Positions 1 through 11,976 of a DNA stretch of 64,000 bases are shown here, piece after piece (within the stretch, counting starts at the first letter, position 1; each line of letters begins with the position of its first letter). A program made the translations under genes and the position numbers. The notes beneath the pieces were generated by a model. That model was given only the letters and a program-made list of their open reading frames with translations, was not told the origin of the DNA and did no database searches. The stretch spans positions 62,001 through 126,000 of the forward strand of contig WNNJ02002083.1 of the NCBI GenBank assembly GCA_012934845.2, given 5' to 3'. The DNA comes from Pomphorhynchus laevis. Lineage: Eukaryota > Acanthocephala > Palaeacanthocephala > Echinorhynchida > Pomphorhynchidae.

Positions 1-2682
1 TCGCATTACAACATAAAGCATGCTGTTTAGACAACTCCACTGGGCGGGACTCATCAGTGGACTTTTCTGTATCATCGTTGTTTCGTCTCTCATCATGCAC
101 TATATTGACGATAAACATTGTGGTACTTCATCAGATTGAAATGATGCATTGAAATCGTTTTGTTGGTAGTCAGTTGAATTTCATTTTATTGAGATATTTC
201 CGGACCTCTTCGACTAACTCGTATTTTAGTTGGCTACATAATAGCTTCAGCTATCACGTCACATTACGACATAAATCATGCTATCAAGACTACTCCACAG
301 GGCGGGACTCATCAGTGGACGTCCCTGTATCATCATTATTTCGTCCCTCAGCATGCACTCTTTTGACGAAAAACATTGTGGTTTTCCATCAGATTGAAAT
401 GATGCATTGAAATCGTCTTGTTGGTTGTCGGTGAATTTCATTTTTGTGAGATATTTCCGGACCTTTATGACTAACTTGTATTTTAGTTAGATACATAACA
501 GCTTCAGCTGTCAGGTCGCATTACGACAGAGAGCATGCTGTCCAGACTACTCCACATGGCGGGACTCATCATTAGACGTCCCTGTTTCATCGTTGTTTCT
601 TCCCTCAGCATGCACTATATTGACGATAAACATGGTGGTCCTCCATCAGAATTAAATGATGCATTGAAATCGTCTTGTTGGTAGTCGGTTGACTTTTATT
701 TTAGTGAGCTATTTGCGGACCTTTTCGACTTACTTGTATTTTAGCTAACTACATAATAGCTTCAGCTGTCAGGTCGCATAATGACATCAGCGTGCTGTCC
801 AGACAACTCCACAGGGCCTGACTTTTTTGTGGACGTCCCTGTATCATCGATGTTTCGTCCCTCAGCATGCACTATATTGACAATACACATGGTGTTCCTC
901 CATCAGATTGAAATGATGCATTAAAATCGTCTTATTGGTAGTCGGTCGAATTTTATTTTAGTGAGCTTTTTCTAGACCTCTTCGACTAACTTGTATTTTA
1001 GCTGGCTACATAATAGCTTTAGCTATCAGGTCGCATTACGACATCAGCGTGCTGTCCAGACAACTCCACAGGGCTTGACCCTGTTTGTGGACCTCCCTGT
1101 ATCATCATTGTTTCGTCCCTCAGCATGTACTATATTGACGACAAACATGGTGGTCCTACATCAGATTGAAATGATGCTTTAAAATCGTCTTGTTGGTAGT
1201 CGGTTGAATTTAATTATAGTGAAATATTTCCAGACCTCTTCGACTAACTTTTATTTTAGCTGGCTACATGATAGCTTTAGCTATCAGGTCGCATGACGAC
1301 ATAAAGCATGCTGTTTACACAACTCCACAGGGCAAGACTCATCAGTTGACGTCCCTGTATCATCGTTGTTTCGTCCCTGAGCATGCACTATATTGACGAT
1401 AAACATTGTGGTCTTTCATCAGATTGAAATGATGCCTTGAAATCGTCGTGTTGGTAGTAGGTTGAATTTCATTTTAGTGAGATTTTTCAGGACCTCATCG
1501 TCTAACTTGTATTTTAGCTAGCTAAATAATAGCTTCAGCTATTAGGTCGCATTACGACATAAAGCATGCTGTCCAGACAACTCCACAGGGCGGAAATCTT
1601 TAGTCGATGTCCCTGTATCATCGTTGTTTTGTCCCTCAGCATGCACTATATTGACGATAAACATGGTGGTCCTTCATCAGATTTTAATGATGCTTAAAAA
1701 TCGTCTCGTTGATCGTCGGTTGAATTTCATTTTAGTGAGATATTTCCGGACCTCTTCGACTAACTTGTATTTTAGCTGGCTACATAATAGCTTCAGCTAT
1801 CAGGTCGCATTACGACATAAAGCATGCTGTCCAGACAACTCCACAGGGCGGGACTCATCAGTGGACGTCCCTGTATCATCGTTGTTTCGTCCCTCAGCAT
1901 GCACTATATTGACGATATACATGGTGGTCCCCCATCAGATAAATGATGCTATGAAATCGTCTTGTTGGTTGTCGGTTGAATTTCATTTTAGTGAGATATT
2001 TCCGGACCTCTTCGACTAATTTGTATTTTAGCTTGCTACATAATTGCTTCAGCTATCACTTCGCATTACGACATAAAGCATGCTGTCCAGACAACTCAAC
2101 AGGGCGAAAATCATCAGTGGACGTCCCTGTATCATCGTTATTTTGTCCCTCAGCATGCACTATATTGACGATAAACATCGTGGTCCTCTATCAGATTAAA
2201 ATGATGCTATGAAATCGTCTTGTTGGTAGTCGGTTGAATTTCATTTTGTTGAGATATTTCCGGACCTCTTCGACTAACTTGTATTTTAGCTGGCTACATA
2301 ATAGCTTCAGCTATCAGGTCGCATTACGACATAAAGAATGCTGTTTAGACAATTCCACAGGGCGGGACTCATCAGTTAACGTCCCTGTAAAATCGTTGTT
2401 CCGTCCCTCAGCATGCATTATATTGACGATACACATTGTAATCCTCCATCAGATTAAAATGATGCATTGAAATCTTCTTGTTGGTAGTCGGCTGAATTTC
2501 ATTTTAGTGAGATATTTCCGGACCTCTTGAACTAACTTGTATTTTAGCAGGCTACATAATAGCTTCGGCTATCAGGTCGCATTACGACAAAAAGCATGCT
2601 GTCCAGACTACTCCACAGGGCGGGCCTCATCAGTAGACGTCCCTGTATCATCGTTGTTTCGTCTCTCAGAATGCACTATATT
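1..2682 (-). repeat. 258-bp satellite array, inverted segment
   Basis: About ten and a half tandem units, all in reverse orientation relative to the rest of the window. Marks of the reversed unit recur every ~258 bp: AGCATGCTGTCCAGACAAC, ACGTCCCTGTATCATCG and GTCGGTTGAATTTCATTTT. Most units are of the canonical A type, with moderate differences between neighbours. The unit at 1,822-1,902 keeps the full canonical dyad module on the minus strand. The left edge of the window cuts a unit, so the array continues beyond it. Nothing else is seen here; the open frames on the plus strand (for example 1,976-2,212) are the satellite's recurrent open frame and not genes. Confidence 0.97.
1822..1902 (-). 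other. dyad module with hammerhead-like core, inverted arm
   Basis: This is an intact 81-base module read on the minus strand, in the inverted part of the array. It carries the same CTGATGA, GAAA and GTC elements and the same three complementary 5-base pairs as the plus-strand copies. Its presence on both sides of the inversion shows that the canonical module predates the orientation switch. Confidence 0.5.
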
Positions 2683-2696
2683 GTAGTTAATATAGT
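2675..2696. repeat. head-to-head inversion junction of the satellite
   Basis: ACTATATT at 2,675-2,682 faces its reverse complement AATATAGT at 2,689-2,696 across a 6-base spacer (GTAGTT). Both arms continue outward as whole satellite units of opposite orientation, so the site is the centre of a long imperfect palindrome. The flip falls inside the unit, at the segment just before the GCATGC that opens the dyad module. It is the only orientation change I find in 64 kb. The sequence alone does not separate a real inversion or fold-back event from an assembly join. Confidence 0.9.
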
Positions 2697-4696
2697 TCAT
2701 GCTGAAGGACGAAACAACGATGATACAGGGACGTCTACTGATGGGTTCCGCCCTGTGGAGTTGCCTGGCAGCATGCTTTATGTCGTAATGCGACGATAGC
2801 TGAAGCTATTATGTAGCCAGCAAAAATACAAGTTAGTCGAAGAGGTCCAGAAATATCTCTCTAAAATGAAATTCAACCGACTACCAACCAGACGATTTCA
2901 ATGCATCATTTAAATATGATGACGGACCACCATGTTTATCGTCAATATAGTGCATGCTAAAGGACGAAACAACGATGACATAGGAACGTCCACTGATGTG
3001 TCCCGCCCTGTGGATTTATCTGCACAGCATGCGTTATGTCGTAATGCGACCTGATAGCTGAAACTATTATGTAGGCAGCCATAATAAAGTTAGTCGAAAA
3101 GGCTTGGAAATATCTCACTAAAATGAAATTAAACCGACTACCAACAAGACGATTTCAATGCATCATTTCAATCTGATAAAGGACCACCATGTTTATCGTC
3201 AATATAGTGCATGCTGAGGGACGAAACAACGATGATACAGGGACGTCCACTGATGGGGTCCGCCCTGTGGAGTTGTCTGGACAGCATGCTTTATGTCGTA
3301 ATGTTACCTAACAGCTGAAACTATTATGTAGCCTTCCAAAATACAAGTTAGTCGAAGAGGCTCGGAAATATCTCACTAAAATGAAACTCAACCGACTACC
3401 AACAAGACGATTTCAATGCATCATTCTAATCTTGATAGAAAACCACCATGTTTATCGTCAATATAGTGCATGCTGAGGGACGAAACAACGATGATACAGA
3501 GACGTCCACTGATGAGTCCCGCCCTGTGGAGTTGTCTGGACAGCATGCTTTATGTCGTAATGCGACCTGATAGCTAAAGCTATTATGTAGCCAGCTAAAA
3601 TACAAGTTAGTCGAAGAGGTCCGGAAATATCTTACTAACATGAAATTCAACCGACTACCAACAAGACGATTTCAATGCATCATTTTAATTTGATAGAGAA
3701 CCACCATGTTTATCGTCAATATAGTGCATGCTGAGGGACGAAACAACGATGATACAGTGACGTCCACTGATGATTCGCGCCCTGTGAAGTTGTTTGGACA
3801 GCATGCTTTATGTCATGATGCGAACTAATTGCTGAAGCTATTATGTAGCCAGCTAAAATACAAGTTAGTTGACGACGTCCGGAAATATCTTACAAACATG
3901 AAATTCAACCGACTACAACAAGACGATTTCAATGCATCACTTCCATCTGATGGAGGACCACTATGTTTATCGTTAAAAGAGTGCATGCTGACGGACGACA
4001 CAACGATGATACAGGGACGTCCGCCTTTGAGTTCCGGCCTTTTTCGTTGTCGTGACAGCATGCTCTCTGTCGAAATGCGACATGATAGCTGAAGCTTTTA
4101 TGTAGCCAGCTAAAATACAAGTTAGTCAAAGCGGTCCGGAAATATCTCACTAAAATGAAATTTAACCGACTACCAACAAGACCATTTCAATGCATTATTT
4201 CAATCTGATAGAGGACCACCATGTGTATAGTCGATATAGTGCATGCTGGGGACGAAACTACGATGATACAGGGACGTCCACTAATGACTCCCGCTATGTG
4301 GAGTTGTCTGGACAGCATGCTTTATGTCGTAATGCGACCTGATAGCTGAAGCTATTATGTAGTTAGCTAATATACAAGTTATTCGAAGAGGACCGGAAAT
4401 ATCTCACTAAAGTGAAATTCAACCGACTACCAACAAGACGATTTCAATGCATCATTTCAATCTGATGGAGGACCACTATGTTTATCGTCAATATAGTGCA
4501 TGCTGAGGGACGAAACAACGATGACATAGGAATGTCCGCTGATGTGTTCCGCCCTGTGGATTTATCTGGACAGCATGCTTTATGTTGTAATGTGACCTGA
4601 TAGATGAAGCTATTTTGTAGCCAGCTAAAATACAAGTTAGTCGAAGAGATCCAGAAATATCTCACAAAAATGAAATTCAACCGATTATTAACAAGA
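2689..4696 (+). repeat. divergent units right of the inversion (A, B-like, G, H)
   Basis: About eight units that differ more from one another than those in the centre of the window. G (GATTCGCGCCCTGTG, near 3,770) is followed by H (TTTTCGTTGTCGTGACAGC, near 4,040), then by a unit with ATACAAGTTATTCGAAGAGG and a B unit near 4,444-4,696. The same order occurs at about 47.5-49.5 kb at a near-constant offset of 44,795-44,796 bp (GCATGC of the first unit at 2,771 and 47,566; B-unit marks at 4,444 and 49,240). This supports a shared segmental origin. Confidence 0.85.
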
Positions 4697-5985
4697 CGAT
4701 TTTAATGCATCATTTTAATCTAATGGAGGACCACCATGTTTATCGTCAAAAGTGTACATGCTGAGGGACGAAACAACGATGATACAGGGACGTCCACTAA
4801 TGAGTCCCGCCCTGTTTAGTTGTCTGGAGAGCATGCTTTATGTCGTAATGCGATCTGATAGCTGAAGCTATTATGTAGCCAGCTAAAATACAAGTTAGTC
4901 GAAGAGGTCCGGAAATATCTAACTAAAATAAAATTCAACCGACTACCAACAAAACGATTTCTATGCATCATTTCAATCTGATGTAGGACCACTATGTTTA
5001 TCGTCAATAGAGTGCATGCTGAGGGACGAAACAACGATGATACATGGACGTCCACTGATGAGTCCTGCCCTGTGGAGTTGTTTGGACATCATGCTTTATG
5101 TCATGAAGCGACCTAATAGCTGAAGCTATTATGTAGCCAGCTAAAATACAAGTAAGTCGAAGAGGTCTGCAAATATCTCACTTACATGAAATTCAACCGA
5201 CTACCAACAAGACTATTTCAATGCATCATTTCAATATGATGGAGGACCACCATGTTTTCGCCAATATGGTGCATGCTGAAGGACGAAACAACGATTATCC
5301 AGGGACGTCCACTGATGAGTCTTGCCTTGTGGAGTTGTCTAGACAGCATGCTTTATGTCGTAATGCGACGTGATAGCTGACGCTTTTATGTAGCCAGCAA
5401 AAATACAAGTTAGTCAAAGAGGTCCGGAAATATCTCTCTTAAATGAAATTCAACCGACTACCAACAAGACGATTTCAATGCATTATTGTAATCTGATGGA
5501 AAACCACCATGTTTATCGTCAATAACGTGCATGCTGAGGGACGAAACAACGATGATACAGGGACGTCCACTAATGAGTTCCGCCCTGTAGAGTTGTCTGG
5601 ACAGCATGCTTTATGTCGTAATGCGACCTGATGGCTGAAGCTATTATGTAGCCAGCTAAAATACAAGTTAGTCGAACAGATCCGGAAATATCTTACCAAA
5701 ATGAAATTCAACCGACTACCAACAAAACGATTTCAATGCATCATTTCAATCTGATGAAGGAGCACTATGTTTATAGTCAATAGAGATCATACTGAGGGAC
5801 GAAACAACGATGATACATGGACGTCCACTGATGAGTCCTGCCCTGTAAAGTTGTTTGGACAGCATGCTTAATGTCATAAAGCGATTTAATAGCTGAAGCT
5901 ATTATGTAGCCAGCTAAAATACAAGTTAGTCGAAGAGGTCTGGAAATATCTCACTTACATGAAATTGAACCGACTACCAACAAGA
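4697..5985 (+). repeat. five-unit cassette, copy i (1,289 bp)
   Basis: Five successive units recognisable by private marks. M1 has TTTAATCTAATGGAGG and CTGTTTAGTTG. M2 has TCTGATGTAGGACC and GATACATGGACG. M3 is type D (CCATGTTTTCGCCAATATGG). M4 has GCATTATTGTAATCTGATGG. M5 has GATGAAGGAGCACTATG and GATTTAATAGCTG. The order and total length equal those of copies ii and iii. M5 here carries the private change TAGAGATCATACTGAGG, shared with 7.3 and 12.4 kb. A B unit follows at 5,986. Confidence 0.85.
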
Positions 5986-8900
5986 CGATTTCAATGCATC
6001 ATTTCAATCTGATGGAGGACCACCATGTTTATCGTCAATATAGTGCATGCTGAAGGACGAAACAACGATGACATAGGAATGTCCGCTGATGTGTCCCGCC
6101 CTGTGGATTTATCTGGACAGCATGCTTTATGTCGTAATGCGACCTGATAGCTGAAGCTATTATGTAGCCAGCCAAAATACAAGTTAGTAATGCGGTCCGG
6201 AAATATCTCACTAAAATGAAATCAGAGTGACTACCAACAAGACGATTACAATGCATCATTTTAATCTGATAAAGGACCACCATGTTTATCGTCAATTTAG
6301 TGCATGCTGAGGTACGAAACAACGATGATACAGGGACGTCCACTGATGGGTTCCGCCCTGTGGAGTTGTCTGGACAGCATGCTTTATGTCGTAATGCGAA
6401 CTGATGGCTGAAGCTAATTTGTAGCCAGCTAAAATACAAGTTAGTTGAACAGATCCGGAAATATCTAGCCAAAATGAAATTCAATTGACTACCAACAAAA
6501 CGATTTCAATGCATCATTTCAATCTGATGGAGGACCACTATGTTTATCGTCAATAGGGTGCATGCTGAGGGACGAAACAACGATGATACATGGACGTCCA
6601 CTGATGAGTCCTGCCCTGTGGAGTTCTTTGGAGAGCATGCTTAATGTCATAAAGCGATTTAATAGCTGAAGCTATTATGTAGTCAGCTAAAATACAAGTT
6701 AGTCAAAGAGGTCCGGAAATATCTCTTAAAAATGAAATTCAACCGACTACCAACAAGACTATTTCAATGCATCATTTCAATATGATGGAGGACCACCATG
6801 TTTTCGGCTATATGGTGCATGCTGAAGGACGAAACAACGATTTTCCAGGGACGTCCACTGATGAGTCTTGCCTTGTGGAGTTGTCTAGACAGCATGCTTT
6901 ATATCGTAATGCGACGTGATAGCTGACGCTTTTATGTAGCCAGCAAAAATACAAGTTAGTCAAAGAGGTCCGGAAATATCTCTCTTAAATGAAATTCAAC
7001 CGACTACCAACAAGACGATTTCAATGCATTATTGTAATCTGATGGAAAACCACCATGTTTATCGTCAATATCGTGCATGCTGAGGGACGAAACAACGATG
7101 ATACAGGGACGTCCACTAATGATTTCCGCCCTGTAGAGTTGTCTAAACAGCATGCTTTATGTCGTAATGCGACCTGATGGCTGAAGCTATTATGTAGCCA
7201 GCTAAAATACAAGTTAGTCGAACAGATCCGGAAATATCTTACCAAAATGAAATTCAACCGACTACCAACAAAACGATTTCAATGCATCATTTCAATCTGA
7301 TGAAGGAACACTATGTTTATAGTCAATAGAGATCATACTGAGGGACGAAACAACGATGATACATGGACGTCCACTGATGAGTCCTGCCCTGTAAAGTTAG
7401 TCGAAGAGGTCTGGAAATATCTCTCTTATATGAAATTCAACCGACTACCAACAAGACGATTTCAATGCATCATTTCAATCTGATGGAGGATTACCATGTT
7501 TATCGTTTATATAGTCCATGCTGATGGACGAAACAACGATGACATCGGAACGTCAACTGATGTGACCCGCCTTGTGGATTTATCTGGACAGCATGCTTTA
7601 TGTCGTAACGCGACCTGATAGCTGAAGCTATTATGTAGCCAGCTAAAATACAAGTTAGTAATGCGGTCCGGAAATATCTCACTAAAATGAAATCAAACCG
7701 ACTACCAACAAGACGATTACAATGCATCATTTCAATCTGATAAAGGACCACCATGTTTATCGTCAATATAGTGCATGCTGAGGTACGAAACAACGATGAT
7801 ACAGGGACTTCCACTGATGGGATCCGCCCTGTGGAGTTGTCTGGACAGCATGCTTTATGTCGTAATGCGACCTGATAGCTAAAGCTATTATGTAGCCAGC
7901 TAAAATACAAGTTAGTCGAACAGATCCGGAAATATCTAACCAAAATGAAATTCAATTGACTACCAACAAAACGATTTCAATGCATCATTTCAATCTGATG
8001 GAAAACCACCATGTTTATCGTCAATATCGTGCATGCTGAGGGACAAAACAACGATGATACATGGACGTCCACTGATGAGTCCTGTTTTGTGGAGTTGTTT
8101 GGACATCATGCTTTATGTCATGAAGCGACCTAATAGCTGAAGCTATTGTGTAGCCAGCTAAAATACAAGTAAGTCGAAGAGGTCTGCAAATATCTCACTT
8201 ACATGAAATTCAACCGACTACCAACAAGACTATTTCAATGCCTCATTTCAATCTGATGGAGGACTACCATGTTTTCGTCAATGTGGTGCATGCTGAAGGA
8301 CGAAACAACGATGATCCAGGGACGTCCACTGATGAGTCTTGCCTTGTGGAGTTGTCTGGACAGCATGCTTTATGTCGTAATGCGACGTGATAGCTGACGC
8401 TTTTATGTAGCCAGAAAAAGTACAAGTTAGTCAAAGAGGTCCGGAAATATCTCTCTAAAATTAAATTCAACCGACTACCAACAAGACGATTTCAATGCAT
8501 TATTGTAATCTGATGGAAAACCACCATGTTTATCGTCAATTTTGTGCATGCTTAGGGACGAAACAACGATGATACAGGGACGTCCACTAATGAGTTTCGC
8601 CCTGTAGAGTTGTCTGGACAGCATGCTTTATGTCGTAATGCGACCTGATGGCTGAAGCTATTATGTAGCCAGCTAAAATACAAGTTAGTCGAACAGATCC
8701 GGAAATATCTTACCAAAATGAAATTCAACCGACTACCAACAAAACGATTTCAATGCATTATTTCAATCTGATGAAAGAGCACTATGTTTATCGTCAATAG
8801 AGTGCATGCTGAGGGACGAAACAACGATGATACATGGACGTCCACTGATGAGTCCTGCCTTGAGGAGTTGTTTGGACAGCATGCTTTATGTCATAAAGCG

Positions 8901-10289
8901 ATTTAATTGCTGAAGCTATTATGTAGCCAGCTAAAATACAAGTTAGTCGAAGAGGTCTAAAAATATCTCACTTTCATGATATTGAACCGACTACCAACAA
9001 GACGATTTCAATGCATCATTTCAATCTGATGGAGGACCATATTTTTATCGTCAATATAGTGCATGCTGAGGGACGAAACAACGATGGCATAGGAATGTCC
9101 GCTGATGTGTTCCGCCCTGTGGATTTATCTGGACAGCATGCTTTACTTTGTAATGTGACCTGATAGATGAAGCTATTTTGTAGCCAGCTAAAATACAAGT
9201 TAGTCGAAGAGATCCAGAAATATCTCACAAAAATGAAATTCAACCGATTATTAACAAGACGATTTTAATGCATCATTTCAATCTGATGTAGGACCACTAT
9301 GTTTATCGTCAATAGAGTGCATGCTGAGGGACGAAACAACGATGATAAATGGACGTCCACTGATGAGTTCTGCCTTGTAGAGTTGTTTGGACATCATGCT
9401 TTATGCCATGAAGCGACCTAATAGCTGAAGCTATTATGTAGCCAGCTAAAATACAAGTTAGTCGAAGTGGTCTGCAAATATCTCACTCATGAAATTCAAC
9501 CGACTACCAACAAGACGATTTCAATGCATTATTGTAATCTGATGGAAACCCACCATGTTTATCGTCAATTTCGTGCATGCTGAGGGACGAAACAACGATG
9601 ATACAGGGACGTCCACTGATGAGTTCCGCCCTGTAGAGTTGTCTGGACAGCATGCTTTATGTCGTAATGCGACCTGATGGCTGAAGCTATTATGTAGCCA
9701 GCTAAAATACAAGTTAGTCGAACAGATCCGGAAATATCTAACCAAAATGAAATTCAACCGACTACCAACAAGACGATTTCAATGCATCATTTCAATCTGA
9801 TGGAGGATTACGATGTTTATCGTCAATAGGGTGCATGCTGAGGGACGAAACAACGATGATACATGGACGTCCACTGATGAGTCCTGCCCTGTGGAGTTGT
9901 TTGGACAGCGTGCTTAATGTCATAAAGCGATTTAATAGCTGAAGCTATTATGTAGTCAGCTAAAATACAAGTTAGTCGAAGAGGTCTAGAAATATCTCAC
10001 TTACATGAAATTCAACCGACTACCAACAAGACGATTTCAATGCATCATTTCAATTTGATGAAGGACCACCATGTTTATCGTCAATATAGTGCATGCTGAG
10101 GGACGAAACAACGATGACATAGGAATGTCCGCTGATGTGTCCCGCCCTGTGGATTTATCTGGACAGCATGCTTTATGTCGTAATGCGACCTGATAGCTGA
10201 AGCTATTATGTAGCCAGCCAAAACACAAGTTAGTCGAAGAGGTCCAGAAATATCTCACAAAAATGAAATTCAACCGATTATTAACAAGA
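5986..10289 (+). repeat. mixed B, F', D, ICS-type and C units
   Basis: About 17 units. The D, M4 and M5 series of cassette i recurs at a 1,546-bp offset (M4 marks at 5,475 and 7,021; M5 marks at 5,740 and 7,286), ending in a truncated unit. D-M4-M5-B order recurs again at about 8.2-9.2 kb. F/F' units with GTTTATATAGTCC and CGATTACAATGC lie near 7.5-7.75 kb. A lone M2-like unit sits near 9.26 kb directly before an M4 unit, so cassette pieces have been recombined here. No non-satellite sequence is seen. Confidence 0.85.
7274..7456 (+). repeat. truncated 183-bp unit
   Basis: This unit is exactly 75 bp short. Compared with its close relative near 5,740-5,985, the sequence runs from CTGCCCTGTAAAG directly to TTAGTCGAAGAGG. 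The missing part in the relative is bounded by AAGTT at 5,848-5,852 and AAGTT at 5,923-5,927; one copy of the 5-mer remains at 7,394-7,398. That is a typical short-homology deletion scar. The loss removes the GTTGTC segment, the second GCATGC site and the TAGCTGAAGCTA dyad. Confidence 0.85.
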
Positions 10290-11578
10290 CGATTTTAATG
10301 CATCATTTTAATCTAATGGAGGACCACCATGTTTATCGTCAAAATAGTGCATGCTGAGGGACGAAACAACGATGATACAGGGACGTCCACTAATGAGTCC
10401 TGCCCTGTTTAGTTGTCTGGAGAGCATGCTTTATGTCGTAATGCGACCTGATAGCTGAAGCTATTATGTAGCCAGCTAAAATACAAGTTAGTCGAAGAGG
10501 TCCGGAAATATCTTACTAAAACAAAATTAAACCGACTACCAACAAAACGATTTCTATGCATCATTTCAATCTGATGTAGGACCACTATGTTTATCGTCAA
10601 TAGAGTGCATGCTGAGGGACGAAACAACGATGATACATGGACGTCCACTGATGAGTTCTGCCTTGTGAAGTTGTTTGGACATCATGCTTTATGTCATGAA
10701 GCGACCTAATTGCTGAAGCTATTATGTAGCCAGCTAAAATACAAGTAAGTCGAAGTGGTCTGCAAATATCTCACTTACATGAAATTCAACCGACTACCAA
10801 CAAGACTATTTCAATGCATCATTTCAATCTGATGGAGGACCACCATGTTTTCGTCAATGTGGTGCATGCTGAAGGACGAAACAACGATGATCCAGGGACG
10901 TCCACTGATGAGTCTTGCCTTGTGGAGTTGTCTGGACAGCATGCTTTATGTCGTAATGCGACGTGATAGCTGACGCTTCTTTGTAGCCAGCAAAAATACA
11001 AGTTAGTCAAAGAGGTCCGGAAATATCTCTCTAAAATTAAATTCAACCGACTACCAACAAGACGAGTTCAATGCATTGTTGTAATCTGATGGAAAACCAC
11101 CATGTTTATCGTCAATAACGGGCATGCTGAGGGACGAAACAACGATGATACAGGGACGTCCACTTATGAGTTTCGCCCTGTAGAGTTGTCTGGACAGCAT
11201 GCTTTATGTCTTAATGCGACCTGATGGCTGAAGCTATTATGTAGCCAGCTAAAATACAAGTTAGTCGAACAGATCCGGAAATATCTTACCAAAATGAAAT
11301 TCAACCGACTACCAACAAAACGATTTCAATGCATCATTTCAATCTGATGAAAGAGCACTATGTTTATCGTCAATAGAGTGCATGCTGAGGGACGAAACAA
11401 CAATGATACATGGACGTCCACTGATGAGTCCTGTCCTGTGGAGTTGTTTGGACAGCATGCGTAATGTCATAAAGCGGTTTAATAGCTGAAGCTATTATGT
11501 AGCCAGCTAAAATACAAGTTAGTCGAAGAGGTCTGGAAATATCTCACTTACATGAAATTGAACCGACTACCAACCAGA
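10290..11578 (+). repeat. five-unit cassette, copy ii (1,289 bp)
   Basis: The M1 to M5 order and the 1,289-bp length equal those of copies i and iii. It begins with GATTTTAATGCATCATTTTA after the private flank CGATTATTAACAAG. The D unit near 10.8 kb has CCATGTTTTCGTCAATGTGG. M4 begins near 11,062 with GAGTTCAATGCATTG. It is followed by A units rather than B, so the right-hand flank differs from copies i and iii. Confidence 0.85.
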
Positions 11579-11895
11579 CGATTTCAATGCATCATTTCAA
11601 TCTGATGGAGGACCACCATGTTTATCGTCAATAAAGTGCATGCTGAGGGACGAAACAACGATGATACAGGGACGTCCACTGATGAGTTCTGCCTTGTGGA
11701 GTTGTTTGGACATCATGCTTTATGTCATGAAGCGACCTAATAGCTGAAGCTTTTATGTAGCCAGCTAAAATACAAGTAAGTCGAAGTGGTCTGCAAATAT
11801 CTCACTTACATGAAATTGAACCGACTACCAACCAGACGATTTCAATGCATCATTTCAATCTGATGGAGGACCACCATGTTTATCGTCAATAAAGT

Positions 11896-11976
11896 GCATG
11901 CTGAGGGACGAAACAACGATGATACAGGGACGTCCACTGATGAGTCCCGCCCTGTGGAGTTGTCTGGACAGCATGC
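11896..11976 (+). other. dyad module with hammerhead-like core, intact copy
   Basis: This copy has the same 81-base length as the one at 46,462. All three 5-bp complementarities, CTGATGA, GAAA and the GTTGTC triplet are unchanged. The flanking GCATGCTG and CAGCATGC arms are also perfect. It sits in an A unit just after cassette copy ii. Two further copies keep the core: 51,096-51,176 (inner ACAGGG/CCCTGT stem altered) and 3,468-3,548 (inner stem with one change, ACAGAG). Confidence 0.5.

Noticed and set aside
2675-2696. Transcription terminator hairpin
   Set aside because: The short palindrome is the centre of a change in repeat orientation, with AT-rich arms and no associated gene.
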